64,000 nt of DNA from Tamarix chinensis (Eukaryota; Streptophyta; Magnoliopsida; Caryophyllales; Tamaricaceae). The stretch spans positions 104,328,922 through 104,392,921 of the forward strand of contig CM060175.1 of assembly GCA_030549775.1 (NCBI GenBank), written 5' to 3'. The position numbers and the translations under genes were made by a program. Below the pieces are notes generated by a model. That model ran no database searches. It saw nothing but the letters and a program-made list of their open reading frames with translations, and had not been told where the DNA came from. Below are positions 1 to 13,058 of this stretch, piece after piece (position 1 is the first letter of the stretch; every line of letters begins with the position of its first letter).

Positions 1-1170
1 TCAACTATTTCATGATAATTTTTGGAAGCATAAAAACTTAAGTCCAAAAGCCATTGATTCAATAGAGTTTGAAGTTTCCCAAAGGAACTTAAATATTTGA
101 GGCTATGACCGCTTAAACAAGCATTGATTTTATCAATAATAGACTAGTAATGAGATATAGATAAAGATGTGCATTTTGAGGGGACCCAAAATACTTGAAT
201 AGAAACTTACCCTCTTTGAATCCCAATTGAGATAAGATTCTCAACTTTAAGTCTTCTTGAAATCCTACAAAATAAACACTACTCTTCAATGGGATTACTT
301 GTAAACCTAACGTCTCAGAAAACAAAATCATCTTTGATCATAAGCATAGAGCTAAGGGGATCTTAGCTATATAAAACAACAATAAGTAATATGCAAAGCT
401 CATATTTACTAGGCAAGTAGGTTTACAATGTGGATGGCTTTTAAAATCAAGGAAGAGCCGCAAGGTTCTTACCATCCTATTGAAAAACTTCATGGTAAGC
501 ACAAAAATATAAGGAAAGAGATGATCTCCTTAACATATGCCTCTTTTCCCCTTGAAAGTTAAATATAAAGTGCCATTAATGGATATAGAGAACCTCACTA
601 GTGGTGATACATTGAATTATAAGATGGGTAAAATGCACTATAAATCCGAGACCTAATAGGATAGCTTAAATGAATGGCTATTCCAAATAGTCATAAGCTT
701 TTCTAAGACCAACTTTCATCATCATTCAGGGAGTGACATATTTTCTTTCGTATTTTCTGATCAATTCTTGATCTATAAGAATATTATCTCCTATCCATCT
801 CCCAGGAACAACAGCAAATTGATTATATGCCACCACCTCCTCTAGCACCTCATTAAGTGTATTAGTAAGAATTCTTGAGATCAGTTTATAAATCACAATA
901 TAATAAGTAATGGGTCAGTATTTGCTTATTAGTCTAGCATTCTTCTGCTTTGGGATTAGATGGATGGTTGTGTTATTCATCTCTTGTAGTAGATATCCAA
1001 ATGAAAAAAAGCGCCTAATTACTTTTCTTGTATTGAGAGAAATAAGTGGCCAAGTTTTCTTAAAAAATTGCACACTAAAACCATATAGACCAGGTTCTTT
1101 GAAGTCGCCCATCCTAGAATAGGCTTCTTTTATCTAATGATATGTTAAGGGCTTTAATAACTGAGTTCTG
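1..1170 (-). pseudogene. LINE (L1-type non-LTR) reverse transcriptase, decayed, truncated by left edge
   Basis: Read on the minus strand from about 1135 downward, conceptual translation gives successive blocks of a plant L1-type reverse transcriptase in the right order but in shifting frames. First comes a KEPGLYGFSVQFFKKTW block (family: KAPGPDGFTA.FFK..W) ending in TLIPK-like THLIPKQKN at about 915-1112. Next is VIYKLISRILTN followed by QFAVVPGRWIGDNILI (about 720-900), then a weak DLRKAYDS-like stretch. Then FKGKRGICQGDHLFPYIFV (family: FKG.RGLRQGDPLSPYLFV) lies near 480-560, and last a KSSVYF...FKYFGSPQN block (family: KS.IYF...YLGVP) at 113-331. Stops and frameshifts separate the blocks, and the YADD active site is not cleanly readable. 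The element continues past base 1. Family assignment is strong; it cannot be functional. Confidence 0.8.
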
Positions 1171-1794
1171 CTCTGACAAGAAAGAAGAAGACCATGCTAG
1201 AAAATCTAAGGTTTAGTAGAGATTAACTTTGCAATAGCTAAGCCTAGTAATTTAAGTGTAAAATGTCTGAATTTCTTTTTCAATACCTAGATATAACCTA
1301 TAAGAACATGGACTAGGTTGGTGGACAAGAGAGCTAGAAAAGAGTGAATAGGTCAAGGATTAGGTTGGTGGAGTACTAAATTATGGGAGGAGGGATGTAG
1401 AAGGGTGTATATGGCTAATGGAGGGGTGAGAAATGGTTGGCGTGAGGGATTTGGGAAAAGAGGGGAGGTGTAGGTTGGGCATAAAACATATGGAATAGGG
1501 TGGGATTTATCGTAAAAAAATCACTTGAATGAAGGGAGGTGATGATGATAGACTGAAGGTTTGATTAAAATTGAGGGATTTGGTTTGAATAACCAAACCA
1601 AAACTAACTCGATCGGGAAAGGAGAAAAAAGAAAGGAAAGGAGAAAAAGGGAAAATGATAAAGGAAGAAGAAAAGGAATGAGTTAAGAGTTAGATGTAGG
1701 TATAAAGTTAGGATTACTGAATCATGAAAAGGTTAAGGTACTAACCACCTGAGATAAGGGATAGGATGAATTTGAGATAATACATGAATTCACA
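1171..1794. other. No gene seen; purine-rich intergenic DNA
   Basis: No recognisable coding or RNA feature. The segment at about 1400-1700 is rich in GGA/GAA runs. It may include 5' parts of the neighbouring LINE too decayed to recognise. Confidence 0.4.
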
Positions 1795-2325
1795 TGATCT
1801 AATCTAATAAAAAAATAGGAAATCCTAGATTGAATTAAGATAATAATAAAAAACAATAACAGTTAGGGAAACGACGATAATATTTACTATGCACAACACT
1901 TGTGATTATAAGGAGAATCAAAAAATCCTTACAACATCGCTCGGTAAAAGTTCTTTCAAAATTGACAAAAAAAGAAGAAGAAGAAGAAGAAGAGAGGGTT
2001 TGAATATGCTTGACGATAAGTCACAAAAACTAGGGTTATATGCACAATCTATTTATAATAATGCGTGACTAGCACATTTGAAGTGTTAGAACAAAGGAAA
2101 AACAAAACCATGTTAATAAACACGAGTGCCCCATGCTTTTTCTATAACTCTTTACTTTTTTCAAATAATGTAGGATTAAGGAGCACAAATAAACACATGT
2201 CATGTTAACTAACATGCGCCCTCTATTCTTCCCCTTAGCCTCTTCTTGGATACAAGCTTCTTTAAATACCTACACGTAAAATTCCTTAGTAGACTACACA
2301 CATAAATATAGGTCATGAGCTCACA
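1795..2325 (-). repeat. Copia-like element, downstream (3') LTR copy
   Basis: This aligns by eye along its length with 5983-6506 in the same orientation. Shared landmarks in order are AGGAAATCC, GATAATATTTA, AAGGAGAATCAAA, a GGAGAGGGTTT-like stretch, AATCTATTTATA (a TATAAATAG-type TATA box on the minus strand), TTAATAAACAC and AGGTCATGAGCTCA. On the minus strand the repeat starts TGTGAGCTCATGACC. The two copies are clearly diverged, so the element is old. It contains a short (GAA)n run near 1970-1995. Ends are set only by where similarity stops. Confidence 0.6.
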
Positions 2326-2841
2326 TCTTACACCTTAACATAGTATTTGTGACAACTAACAACATGAACACAAAATATCAACATAAACACTTGAGCTTGA
2401 AGAGCCCCTCATGGAATATGAACATAAGCAAGTAATGACTTTGTAATGGCACACGCTAGATCATCATCAAAAGCTAGTCCTTTCTCCAACATAGCTTCAC
2501 AGGCTAACTCTGCAAGACAAACCACAACATCGGCTCCCATCATAGCTAAATACATAGCCTCAAAAATTCTAAGGCACAACACTAGTACACTAGTGCAACT
2601 TTGATCTTGAGGACCACAACTAAAATCAAAGTAACCTTTTAATGAAATAACTGAAAACACATAATCCATACAATTTGATGTTTTACACACCAATTACCTT
2701 AAAAATCTACAACACACTTAGCCAAGGTGTCTCCACAGAATCACCATGCACATGCTCACAACACCCACACAACTTGAGCTATACTAGGGTCAATACTAAC
2801 CAAATCATACGTCAAGAATCTTACAACTATAGAGTTTTCCT
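2326..2841 (-). other. Probable Copia interior remnant between 3' LTR and nested repeat
   Basis: This sits between the 3' LTR copy and the inserted repeat at 2842, so it should be the 3' part of the Copia interior. The minus strand holds an open frame at 2409-2693. It contains a YVFSV stretch and, further on, EAMYLAMMGADVVVCLAEL. These faintly recall the Copia RNase H pattern (TEAEYMA...EAIWL), but too little is conserved to assign the domain. Confidence 0.3.
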
Positions 2842-5290
2842 TGTAATACCCCAACTTTAACCTAACCCTAATATTGAGTGATTAATATTTTAACCTCACC
2901 CAAATTCGTTAATCTTAACCTTCACCCTAATTCTAACCCGAAGCTCATTACTTTCCTTTTTTTCCTTCTCATTCCTTTTATATTTTCTTATTTCCTCATT
3001 TCTTCATCCTCATATGACCCCTTTCTTGATCTAGTTTATTTGAGTTTAGTTACTAACAAAAAATCCAACTACAACCAAATCTATACACCATCCTCATCAC
3101 CTCTCTCCATTACAGGATTTTCATGCCAAAATTTTCCCTATCCCCCATTCATTATATTATACTCATGCTCCAATCTTCACATTTCCCTCATTTCCCTAAC
3201 TCCCTCAAGTTTCCATTTCATATGCCACCATCAAACATATAATCCCTTCTCTTTCCTTTTTTCTAGCATTTATTACTCTACTAACCTAAGCCTTTATCTC
3301 TTCTTCCTTTTCCAAATCTCTTTTGCATCTTCTTCCCTATAGTTTTTCCATTTTTGTGCAGCAATATTTTCCCAAATTAATGCACCTCATGCTACACCCT
3401 TATCCTTAGTTTAATCGCCTCATGTTGCAATCCTTTGGCACTATGAGTTGTTCAAGCTTCCATCCCTATTCATGCCACATATTCGGTCTTCTACATGCTA
3501 AAATATCCCAAAAAAATACCCAACCCTCACAGAACAACAACCACCAATGTGAACACCTCATGTTGTACCCCCCTTCAACGTGATCACATCACACTGGGCT
3601 CCTCGTGCCAACGTGAAGGCCTCATGCTACATCCCCTAGGCAGTGTGAATTCCTTGCACATCAACTTGCCTTATCCTTTTGCTTTGTTTCTTTCTCTTTG
3701 TGGTCCTCCTTGACCTTCCCTTTCCTTACTTGTTTTCCTACGTTATAATCCTAGGCTTTTCCTTGGTTTTTAGGTGATCTTCTCATGGTCTTGGAGGAGG
3801 AAAATTTGGGTCCTTTTCTTGCTTAGATATTGGTGACATTTGAGTAAGGATTCATGCCATGACTTAGGGGTTTGATGCTATGTGTAATTTGTATGTAATA
3901 ACATGATAGTCTAGTTATATTTCATAATTCATGTTGCTGACATCATATCATGATATTGTTATATTGTATTATGGAAATATGAATGTTGTTTGAAAGCATG
4001 AGTTCATGTGTTATTACTAGGTTTATCCATGTATTGTAACCTTAATATGTTGGCATGATCTACCATCCTAATTGAGTTATAAAGAGTGGCTTGTAAATAT
4101 GATTGCATGTTATCATGATCATATATGATAGAGGTTGAAAGTTAATAATGTTAGGGCTCCTAGGGTTTTGTGAAATTTTTGGGTGTTTTGGCTATCTTAA
4201 GGGTCCTTAGGACTTTTCATAATATTTTAGAGAAATAAATATGTCATGATACTATTTTATGGTGTTACAATTTATTTTATGAGTACCATGTTAGAATGTT
4301 GGTTGATTATGGCACAAGTTATGTAAGAAAATGCTTTAAGGTATCTAAGTCAACTTGGGTAAATTTTGAAATTTTGATATTTATAATGTGATATTGGATC
4401 AAAATATTTAAAGTGTGTTATTTGAAATACGTAGGGTAATTTATGATCAGCATAAGCTTAATAAAATAAGAAAATGGCTTAAATTGATAATGTTAACCCA
4501 AAAGATAGACTCATTATCGCATGTGTGATATGGGAGAATTAGACCTTGATTTTTTGGTATATTTTAAATAATAATATTTTAGGTTGATGTGTTAAATTTG
4601 GTGGTTATGTGAGTATTATGGAGGGAGTTACGCTTGTTGTGTGAAATAGGGTTTCATAGGGATTTTGTAATCTTTTCCCTTAGTGAATGACCCATATATC
4701 TTCTGGTTATGTTTTATGTGTCTTGAATATTTATAATAAGCTTACATGACAATATTAAGATAATTAATAGTTGAATAAGGAATTAATATTTAAAGTGAAA
4801 GATCACAGGAGTTAAGATCGTGTTATATCTATCCATTCCACTAGAAGAGAATTGTGGTCGGGAGTATTGTACCCTGTGAGTTGTATTTATTTGTTTCACT
4901 GAATGAGAAAAGTGGTCAGGAGCATTATGCCCTAAGAGTTTTACTAGTTCATTCTATCATATTATAATAGCAGCCAGAAGTGTTATGCCTTAGGAGTTGT
5001 ATCTTTTCATTTTACTAAACGAGAATAGTGAGGTCCATGAACTCAACGTAATGAACTAAATAGATCATAAGTATACTAATATGACAATATGATTTAGTTC
5101 CTATATTGAGTCATCTCATGTTATTATTCATGTGCATGTTTAACCTTTCTATATGACCTCATGTGTTATGTGTCCCTTTCTTATGGTTATATTGTCACCT
5201 TAATCAATATACAAGTATTAACTATCCTTTTTATGGGTGTTGCTCATTTCTACAAGTAAAAGACTTTTCTTGTCACTAGACCTCCTTAGT
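2842..5290 (+). repeat. Solo-LTR-like repeat, copy A (3' end lost)
   Basis: The sequence starts TGTAATACCCC, matching the terminus of the complete copy at 10832-13053. It is followed by a pyrimidine-rich stretch, then a block with GATCTTCTCATGGTCTTGGA that aligns with copy C (50.94-51.2 kb) for hundreds of bases. At 4800-5040 there are degenerate subrepeats of a TCCACT...GAGAATAGTGG...AGCATTATGCCCTAAGAG unit, also found in the other copies. CCTCATGTTGCA/CCTCATGCTACA phrases recur at 3385-3640. Homology fades near 5260-5290 and no terminal GGAGTGTTACA is found. It interrupts the Copia-like element. Open frames inside it, such as 2878-3342, are low-complexity and not protein-like. Confidence 0.6.
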
Positions 5291-5982
5291 ACAAGCCATT
5301 CACCATGTGACCCACTTGGACTTCCTCCAATCAATTGATTCTCAACTAATTAATGTTATAACATGGCATTATTGACATTTATGAGAACTAATTCATCATT
5401 TCCATATAATAGAGTCTCACAAAAATACTTATAAGCAATAGGCAAAGAACACAACAAGTCAACATAATAGCCATATTCTCGTCATATAATTTGACATCTA
5501 AATTCTACATATCCATAACTATAAATTCAAATTCAACAAGATTATATTTCAAGAGTTGACCCTTATCTAATTTTGAATCGTAAGGCCAATTCTTCAATAA
5601 TAGATGATTCATGGAAAAATTTTATCACATAGAAGGACTCCAACATCAACCATAAGGCAAAAATGCTTGTCTCTTTATCCACTTCCTATAAGGCCTCATT
5701 TGATAGGTATAGTTGTATGGTTGACATGGCCTTTAAATTAATATCCCTAAACCCATCATTAGTCATTATCTCAGGCTTTTTCATTTTTATAAATAATACC
5801 TTCTCCAACATGTTTTGAACAATGATTGCCTCCATCTTCAATTTTCATAGCCTAAAATTTATAGAGTGATCAAATCTCTCAATCTAAAATCTTATAAACA
5901 TCATCTAGATGTATATCAATCACACACCTAAAGCTCATATGACAATTGAAGAAAAAGTTGACATATGTGAATGCTTAGGACT
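5291..5982 (-). pseudogene. Copia gag (UBN2-type) remnant
   Basis: On the minus strand at about 5650-5850 a conceptual translation reads IMTNDGFRDINLKAMSTIQL followed by YLSNEAL. This matches the Copia gag signature (KPE.MT...W...D.KA.STI.L.L.DEVL). Flanking stretches continue in broken frames with several stops. It lies just inside the 5' LTR copy (5983-6506), as expected for gag of a minus-strand Copia element. Protease, integrase and RT are absent or replaced by the nested repeat. It is non-functional. Confidence 0.6.
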
Positions 5983-6506
5983 TGATCCTACAACAAAGTA
6001 GGAAATCCAAGATTGAATTGAGAGAATAATCAAAACACACAAATAATTGGAGAAACAATGATAATATTTATTATACAAAGTACTTGTGATAAAAAGGAGA
6101 ATCAAATAATCCTCACAAAATCAAACATAAAAAAAAATTCTCTAAAAAACACAAAAGAGTACAATAGGAGAGGGTTTAAACAAGATCAAAGGTAGACCGC
6201 ACTAGTTAGGGTTACATACATAATCTATTTATAGTAGTACATAATTGACACAAGCAAATTGACATAAGATAGGACAAATACTAATTGTGTTAATAAACAC
6301 AAGTGCACCGTACTTTTTTTCCTAACTCTCTCTTTTGCCAAATAATATAGAACCAAGAAGTATAAAGAAACATAGGACTTGTTAATTATCATGACCCCCC
6401 AGTTCTCCCCCTTGACCTATATTTAACCCTAAGCTCCAAACTCCAAACACCCACACACAACATACCATACTAAACTACATACACAAATACAGGTCATGAG
6501 CTCATA
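5983..6506 (-). repeat. Copia-like element, upstream (5') LTR copy
   Basis: Direct repeat partner of 1795-2325, with the same order of shared blocks and a minus-strand TATA-like CTATAAATAG. The gag remnant lies on its lower-coordinate side, which makes this the 5' LTR of a minus-strand element. I saw no clear primer-binding site next to it. Boundaries are approximate. Confidence 0.6.
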
Positions 6507-9500
6507 GACTTTTGTATTGAAAAATTATTAGATTTCATGAGATAACATATCTCAACCTCAAATAGGTTCTTTGTTTTTCTTACAACTAACATAAACAACC
6601 TCATAGCTCCAGATGAGTATGAAAAAGTATTAACTAAACCATTTCTCAATGATGATAAAGTATATGATGGAAATATAAGGAAAGGGAATCAGAAGTGTAT
6701 TATTTACGTCCTTAAGTTTGAAGCACCGAATTTAAGAAGTAGCATTAAAAAAGCAAATGATTTTGGTGGAAAAAGGTTGGTTTTTGTCCCATCTCAATAG
6801 AGTTACCATGTAACCGATATGTTATTTTTTAGAATTTAGCAAATACCAGTGGATTTAGTTTGGGCTCCATGGTATATTAATTCAGGTGAGAGATTCCAAA
6901 ATAAGGAGGGGAGTGTACAGAAATGGTGGGTTTATGTTTGTATAATATAAATTCAATTAAGGGCTTATGTTTGTGAAATTTGTTTCCTAATTTGCACAAC
7001 TAGCTGTATTTAATGATCGTGAGTTTAATTATTTTTTTTGGGCATATGGGTTAGTGCATTTGAATATATAGGGAAGTAGTTAACTATTTTGGTTTTCAAA
7101 TTTTGTGAGAGGTATAATGGGTTAGCAATTTTTTCTTTTATATATATGAGATAGAAAGTGGGTTTGAATTTCAGATCAAAGTTTTATGGTTTCTTAGTTT
7201 TAATTTATATTAATCATAATCTCTTATATATGAAATTAGTTGTACTTTTTATTTTTTGGAAATTAAATGTTAAAGATAAATGCTAGATTGAAGATGAGTT
7301 ATTACTTGAAGGTTGAAAATAGGGGTATTTTTGTTAACTTGGCTCAAATTTTCAATAGAGTAAAATTTGTTAATTTTTTAAAGTTAAATTACGTATTTAA
7401 TAGTATTGATCTGGATCTCCGAATAAGCATACATAACATAGGTGCAAATGAGTGTCTTTCCCCTTTTCTGATCTCATCACCCCCAATAAAGAATATATAT
7501 TTATATTCACATAAAGAAAAAGAAGATGTGAAGAAAGAAATGAAGGAAGGGGAGAAAGGAAGGATGATCATTATAAGAGAGTTTGATTGGTTGTGAAAAA
7601 TTAATATATTTTATTACAATCTTTGCCCATAATAATATATGTATTTAATTTTTTTACATATATTAATAAACAACGATTAATAACTACTTTGTAGTACATA
7701 TTGGTTTGTATTTATCATATTTTCCTTTACATTAAAAATTATTTAAATTAATTCTTTTTGCTAAAGTTATGCTTTCATAATAAATTAATTAAATGCATCA
7801 TGGGAAATGAAAAAGTAGCTATAGGAATAAGAATATAATTTGGGACAACTTAGAATGGAAACATAGCTCATTATTATGGGATAGATTTAGTACCATATTT
7901 AAGATCATGATTGTAGAGATAAAAATGATTGGGCCCTATAGTAGCAAGCATTTTTACTCCAGTTTGGGGAAGTGATGATCTCTATATTGGGGAGCATTGT
8001 TAGTCATGGTCTAATGATATATATATATTTATGGATATATGTTATCATATTTGAAGTTATCTATTTTAGAATAAAATTTTCAGGTTGGATAATATAAATA
8101 TCACATCTCATATATATCTTGCTTGTGCGAAAAGGGGAATGGAAACAAGTAACAAAGACGTGAGAAATAAATAAAATAACTATTCATAGAAAACTAGGAA
8201 TGAAACAGGCTACAGGAATTATATATACATATATAATATGACTTCTTAATTGTAAATGCATGTATATATGTCGTTCTAAAATAAGATTAACTTCCTCTTT
8301 TCCAATTCAATGGTAGATATGAACACTTGACTCATTGATCACTTATATGGCTGTATTTCATGACACTTGTATATGGTTGACCCTAGTGTCCATCACTTAA
8401 TATAAAGAGACAAAAATATATTTGTCTTAAATAAAATCAATAATGCCAACCGATCATCAACAAATCACCTTTTTATTAAATTATTTTCATTATATGAAAC
8501 AACACATAATCAATCAATTACATTAAGCATGAGTGAGCAACAAACTAACATTTCGTACTTTTCTTACAAACGAATTACCAAAATTTCTACACCAAAAAGT
8601 TTTATTTTTTAATAACATCTGAATGAAAAGTTTCTATTGTTTCCCTTTTCTTCATTTACCGTCTGATACATTATTTGTGTTTATCATTATAGATTTTAGA
8701 TAACGAGCGCAAGTATAATTGAATATAGTTTATGCTAAAGTAAGGATTAATATTTTGTAGTGTCACTCTTATAAAATTGAATATAAAAAACATATAATAA
8801 TATTTTTTTAAAGATACATATATTAATATGAGAGCATACTCTTTTTTATATCAAACAACATAATTGAAAAATGAATATTGACTTTCACTGCAAATTAATA
8901 TACTATTTGATATTATTCTATGTAAAATCAGTATCATGATTGGAAAAAAAAATGATACTATGATATAAAATAAATATCAACAATAGATAGTCTATGCTAA
9001 TTGTGATCATGTGTGGTAAATATTGAAGAGATAAGATATGTGTAGCCTTTAACATAAAATAGCTAATCATTTATCTAAATTAATTATAATATTCAATCAA
9101 ATTAAAATTGGAGCATTGGAACTTAGGTTAAAAATGAACAAAAGAAAAGGGGAGTGTTTGAAATTCTATCAAATCAAACTAATATTGGAACATTAGAATG
9201 CAGTTAAAATATAGCCTAAGGAACACAGAGAAAAAAATGATGAGAGGTTGAGATAGAATACTCAAACCCATGGACCATGACTTTTAAGTAAAAGCAGTAT
9301 ATGCGCATAGATGATTGAAGTTTGATTTCTATAATCCTTTCAAAAAAGAAAAGTAAAACACCCATAACTAAATACTTAAAGATGTATACCAAAAATGCAT
9401 CATCATGCCACTAGACTACAATTTTCTTATGCATTATAATTGGTACTAGTATATGTTTTTAAACGGGAAGCCTTAAAATTTTGGGGTCCAATGTAGGAGC

Positions 9501-10831
9501 ACGTGAGCACCAATGGGTTTTAAAAGAGTGGACTTATACGGTAAACTTTGGCACTCATATTGAATATTCTTATTAAACGATGCTTATGGTGAAAAGTTTT
9601 TAATGACTAAGGGGTAACCTAGGGAAAAAAACACATCTTTTTCCTTTGTAACTATAAAAAGATGCTTATTTTGAATAAAATGCATCTTTTCAAAATAACA
9701 TTTAATACAGCTAAAGGGGAGAAAGTGATCCTAACTATTTGTTCTTTTTTATACACGTTAACCCTAAGATGAACTAAATGAAGGGATTACAACACTTCTC
9801 AAAGATAGAGTTTCATAGTGTCATGCGCCAATAATTGGTAACTGAGGTTTTCCCTCTTTGTCCAATGGTCTAGTCCCATTTCCAGACACGATGATCGACA
9901 ATTCTAGACGACTCCCATTTCCATAGTGTCATGCAAATGCTTTTGGCATGCATGACTTGACCCGACCAACAAAATGTACAGAATTAAAGGGCATGAGAAA
10001 AACGTACCCGGGAAAAAGAAAAGAAAAGAAAAAAGAATACAAATGTGGAAGCCAGGCGGAAGCGGCTAATGTCCCTATGACAAAGAAAACTACTAACCCC
10101 CCCCCCCTCCTATGTCGTCAAGCTAGGGGAGGTAAGGGGTGACGACAGACAAATTGATGTAGGTGAAGCCCCCATTTCTCCTCTAATGGGTATATATCAT
10201 ACATTTAATGATAAAGCCTTGCAAAAAGACAAGCAACAACATAAAAGAAACGACGAAGGATATGACTCTAAAAGCACATAATTATATTCTTCAAAAGCTA
10301 AAGTGAAACGGAGTCATTTCTTCACATCTTTATATTCGCTTATAAATTTAGGTCGTCTGTATTCCCCCCCCCCCCCCCTCGTTGAAGTATATATGATCAA
10401 AAACTAAAAAGGGAAGTCTGGGTTAAATTGATTCACATGGCAGATGAAGGTACGTACATATAGTGGGATACTGACAATTTTGTTCGAGATTGAATCGGCT
10501 TGAGATCGAATTGGTTGGATTTCTTCCGATAAAGGAAATATCACTTTTTGAGTTACAAAATATGCATGTTCTTTAATCAATCGAAGCCAAACACGAAGTG
10601 GTGGTCCGGCGGACAATGCTTCAATGTCATTTTTCCACTTTCTTCCCTCGGTACTAAAAAGGTACACGAGCATATTATGTGTAATTTTCCGTCTATGATA
10701 ACTTTCTATCCTACCGAAAGGAAAAGTTCTAAATTATTCCATAGAAAACAATAGAAATATGAGCTTCTAAACTAAATCTTCATTTTTTTTATCACACATA
10801 AGTCTCTCCTAATCTTCCTTATTTCAACAAT
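6507..10831. other. AT-rich intergenic DNA, no recognised gene
   Basis: Mostly AT-rich sequence with scattered TATATA runs and a poly-C tract (about 10097-10107, and a longer one at 10364-10378). Open frames at 7267-7596 and 10404-10673 match no family I recognise and look like chance. One protein-like fragment at 6579-6800 is listed separately. Confidence 0.5.
6579..6800 (+). other. Unrecognised protein-like open frame without start codon
   Basis: This frame is open to a TAG at 6798-6800 and encodes a charged, non-repetitive stretch including APDEYEKVLTKPFLNDDK and ANDFGGKRLVFVP. Its composition is more protein-like than the neighbouring chance ORFs, so it may be a piece of a dead gene or transposon. 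There is no ATG at its start, no splice context I can defend, and no family I recognise. Confidence 0.15.
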
Positions 10832-12532
10832 TGTAACACTCCAAAAATTTACTACCGAAAAATTTTGTTTTAAACAAAAGCATATGGTCAAATAGCTAGG
10901 TGTTACCGTTGTAATTTACATAAGTCTAACTTACCATACCATCCTTATATCAATCACAAAGCAAAACAATTAAAAAGTAAAACATGATAAATAGAAATTG
11001 AGGGAACTTTTATAAACATTAGATAAAAGTTTGGATGTTTACTCCGAATACAATAATCTAAAATATAAAAAAGGAATACTATGGATCTAATAGTCCAAAA
11101 AGATATCCAGTCATAATAAACATTCAAATAATATGACTCTACGCCCGAAACCTTGATATCAAAATCACTCCTCCACATATAAATCATCGGAAGCTGCAAA
11201 TTCGTCAAATGGGTTAACCTCAACATGCATAAAGACATATGAGTTATTTAGTCGTGGAAATGAGTAACACCCATAAATGGATGATGAGTATGATGTGTAC
11301 TGAGTAAGATAACGGTACAATCGAAGTAATATTATACATAATACATGAGTTCACATCAGATAGTAAGCATACATATGATAATATGAAACAGTGCCACATA
11401 GATACTGATTTCAAGTCTTGTTATATAAATATATCATATTTCAATTTTTTTTTACATTGAGTTTATAGGCCCCACTATTCTTAAACCAATAAAATAATCT
11501 AAAACACCTCTCAGGGACAATACATCTGAGCTACTACTATTATCTGGTGGAATAGACTCAACATCTCTCAGAGAAAAAAATGCTCAAGAGCCACTATTCT
11601 TCAATCGATATAATGGTCTGAAGTACCTCTTAGGGATAACAAACCTGAGCCACTATTATTATCTAGTGGAACAGACTCAACACCTAGGTTCTGACTCACG
11701 TAGTCTTTTAATTTAAATGATTAGTACTATTAATACTTTATCTTTTAATCGTATTTTCATTCACATTGAGTATGGGACCCCACTATTCTTAATCAGGTGG
11801 AACGGAATAAAATATCTCTTAGGGACAATACACCTAAGCCACTATTATTGTCTAGTCGAACGGACATATATAAACACCTCCGCCTGACTCACGTGATCTT
11901 TCATTTTAAATGATTGGTATTTTATTAGAGTTGATTGTATGTTCAAGATTATCATGCAGGACTCATATAGGTATACAAGACATATAATTGAAAAACATAA
12001 TCACAACTATATAATTATCCTCAAATGAACATTATACACTTAGGTAGTTAAAGCTGCTCATATTCTCCCAAATCCTTATAAATCTTAATACTAATAGATA
12101 TAAATCTCCAATATTTATTTGGTAAACATATCTTCAATTATATATATATTTATATTCCCCAAATACATACTCCCAAATTTCATTCTATCAAGATATCATA
12201 TCATAGAATTTTCATAAATACATTATTCACATAACATTTCCAATATAAAAGCACATATACATACATATAAAGTCCTAGCTATGACATGTATCCTTACCAA
12301 CAAAGACATCGGGCTTTATGCACATAAATCCTAAATCTCCTCCTCCGAGATAGTCGGAAAATTACCTACGAAAATAAGATAATACACGATTAGGCTCAAA
12401 GATTATAATTGAGAGAAAAATTAAGGTAAAGAAGGGTAAAAATGGAAATAATCATAGTTAAAGAGAAGCTTTAGTTGCATGGAAGTGTGGTGGAAGGTAT
12501 GGTGAAATTTTGGTAGTGTTTGGGTATGAAAT

Positions 12533-12566
<34 letters not shown>

Positions 12567-13053
12567 CGTGTTTGTGCATGGCATGTGAAATGGGGAAGGA
12601 AGGGGAACGAGGATGTTGATGGTGATGACCATGGTAATAGAAGCAAGGGATGGTAGCACAGTAGCAGAAGCATGAGGGAGAGATGGTGGGAGGTGATGGT
12701 TGTGTATTGCAGGAGATAAGAAAAACACACGCAAGATAGGAGGAGAAGTCATGGAATTCAATATAAGAAGAAGGTAGAAACAAGGAGAAAGAAAGGGAAA
12801 AAAGGAAAAGGCTTAAGGTTAGTATTATATTATATTTTAATTAGCTAAAATAGGTAAGATTAATGATATGAATCTACTGAAAATAAGGTCGGGTTAAGAA
12901 ATATAATTTATTCGAGTCAAAGATTTGGATTAGGTTAAGAGTTTGGGTTTAAGGAATTTGGGCAAGGATTAAAATAAAATTTTATCAAGATTAGAATTGG
13001 ATTAAGGTATTAATTACACGAAATTAGGTTTAGTAAATTTTTGGAGTATTACA
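10832..13053 (-). repeat. Solo-LTR-like repeat, copy D, complete with target-site duplication
   Basis: The left terminus TGTAACACTCCAAAAATTTA and right terminus TAAATTTTTGGAGTATTACA are inverted repeats (one difference in about 20 bases), giving TG...CA ends. Both sides carry the flank ACAAT (10827-10831 and 13054-13058), as expected of a 5-bp LTR-retrotransposon target duplication. Read on the minus strand it has the same layout as copies A, B and C: TAATACYCC start, pyrimidine-rich part, a long AT-rich middle, then degenerate subrepeats (plus coordinates 11460-11900, around CCACTATTCTT and CTCTTAGGGACAATACACCT) near the 3' end. There is no coding region and no second LTR, so solo LTR is favoured. 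The matching flank can also be read as 9 bp (CAACAATTG), which would fit a Mutator-like element. Confidence 0.7.
12536..12565. repeat. (GT)n microsatellite
   Basis: About 15 uninterrupted GT units inside copy D of the solo-LTR-like family. They create the histidine/threonine-rich chance ORFs on the minus strand. Confidence 0.95.
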
Positions 13054-13058
13054 ACAAT

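Noticed and set aside
2878..3342. 154-codon plus-strand ORF
   Set aside because: Low-complexity Ser/Phe/Pro/Leu text from the pyrimidine-rich part of a repeat family; the equivalent segments of the other copies are not open in the same frame.
7267..7596. 109-codon plus-strand ORF
   Set aside because: AT-rich, Asn/Ile/Lys-heavy, ends in a purine run; no motif or gene context.
12421..12783. Overlapping minus-strand ORFs rich in His, Thr and Ser
   Set aside because: Produced by a (GT)n microsatellite and purine-rich DNA inside a solo-LTR-like repeat.
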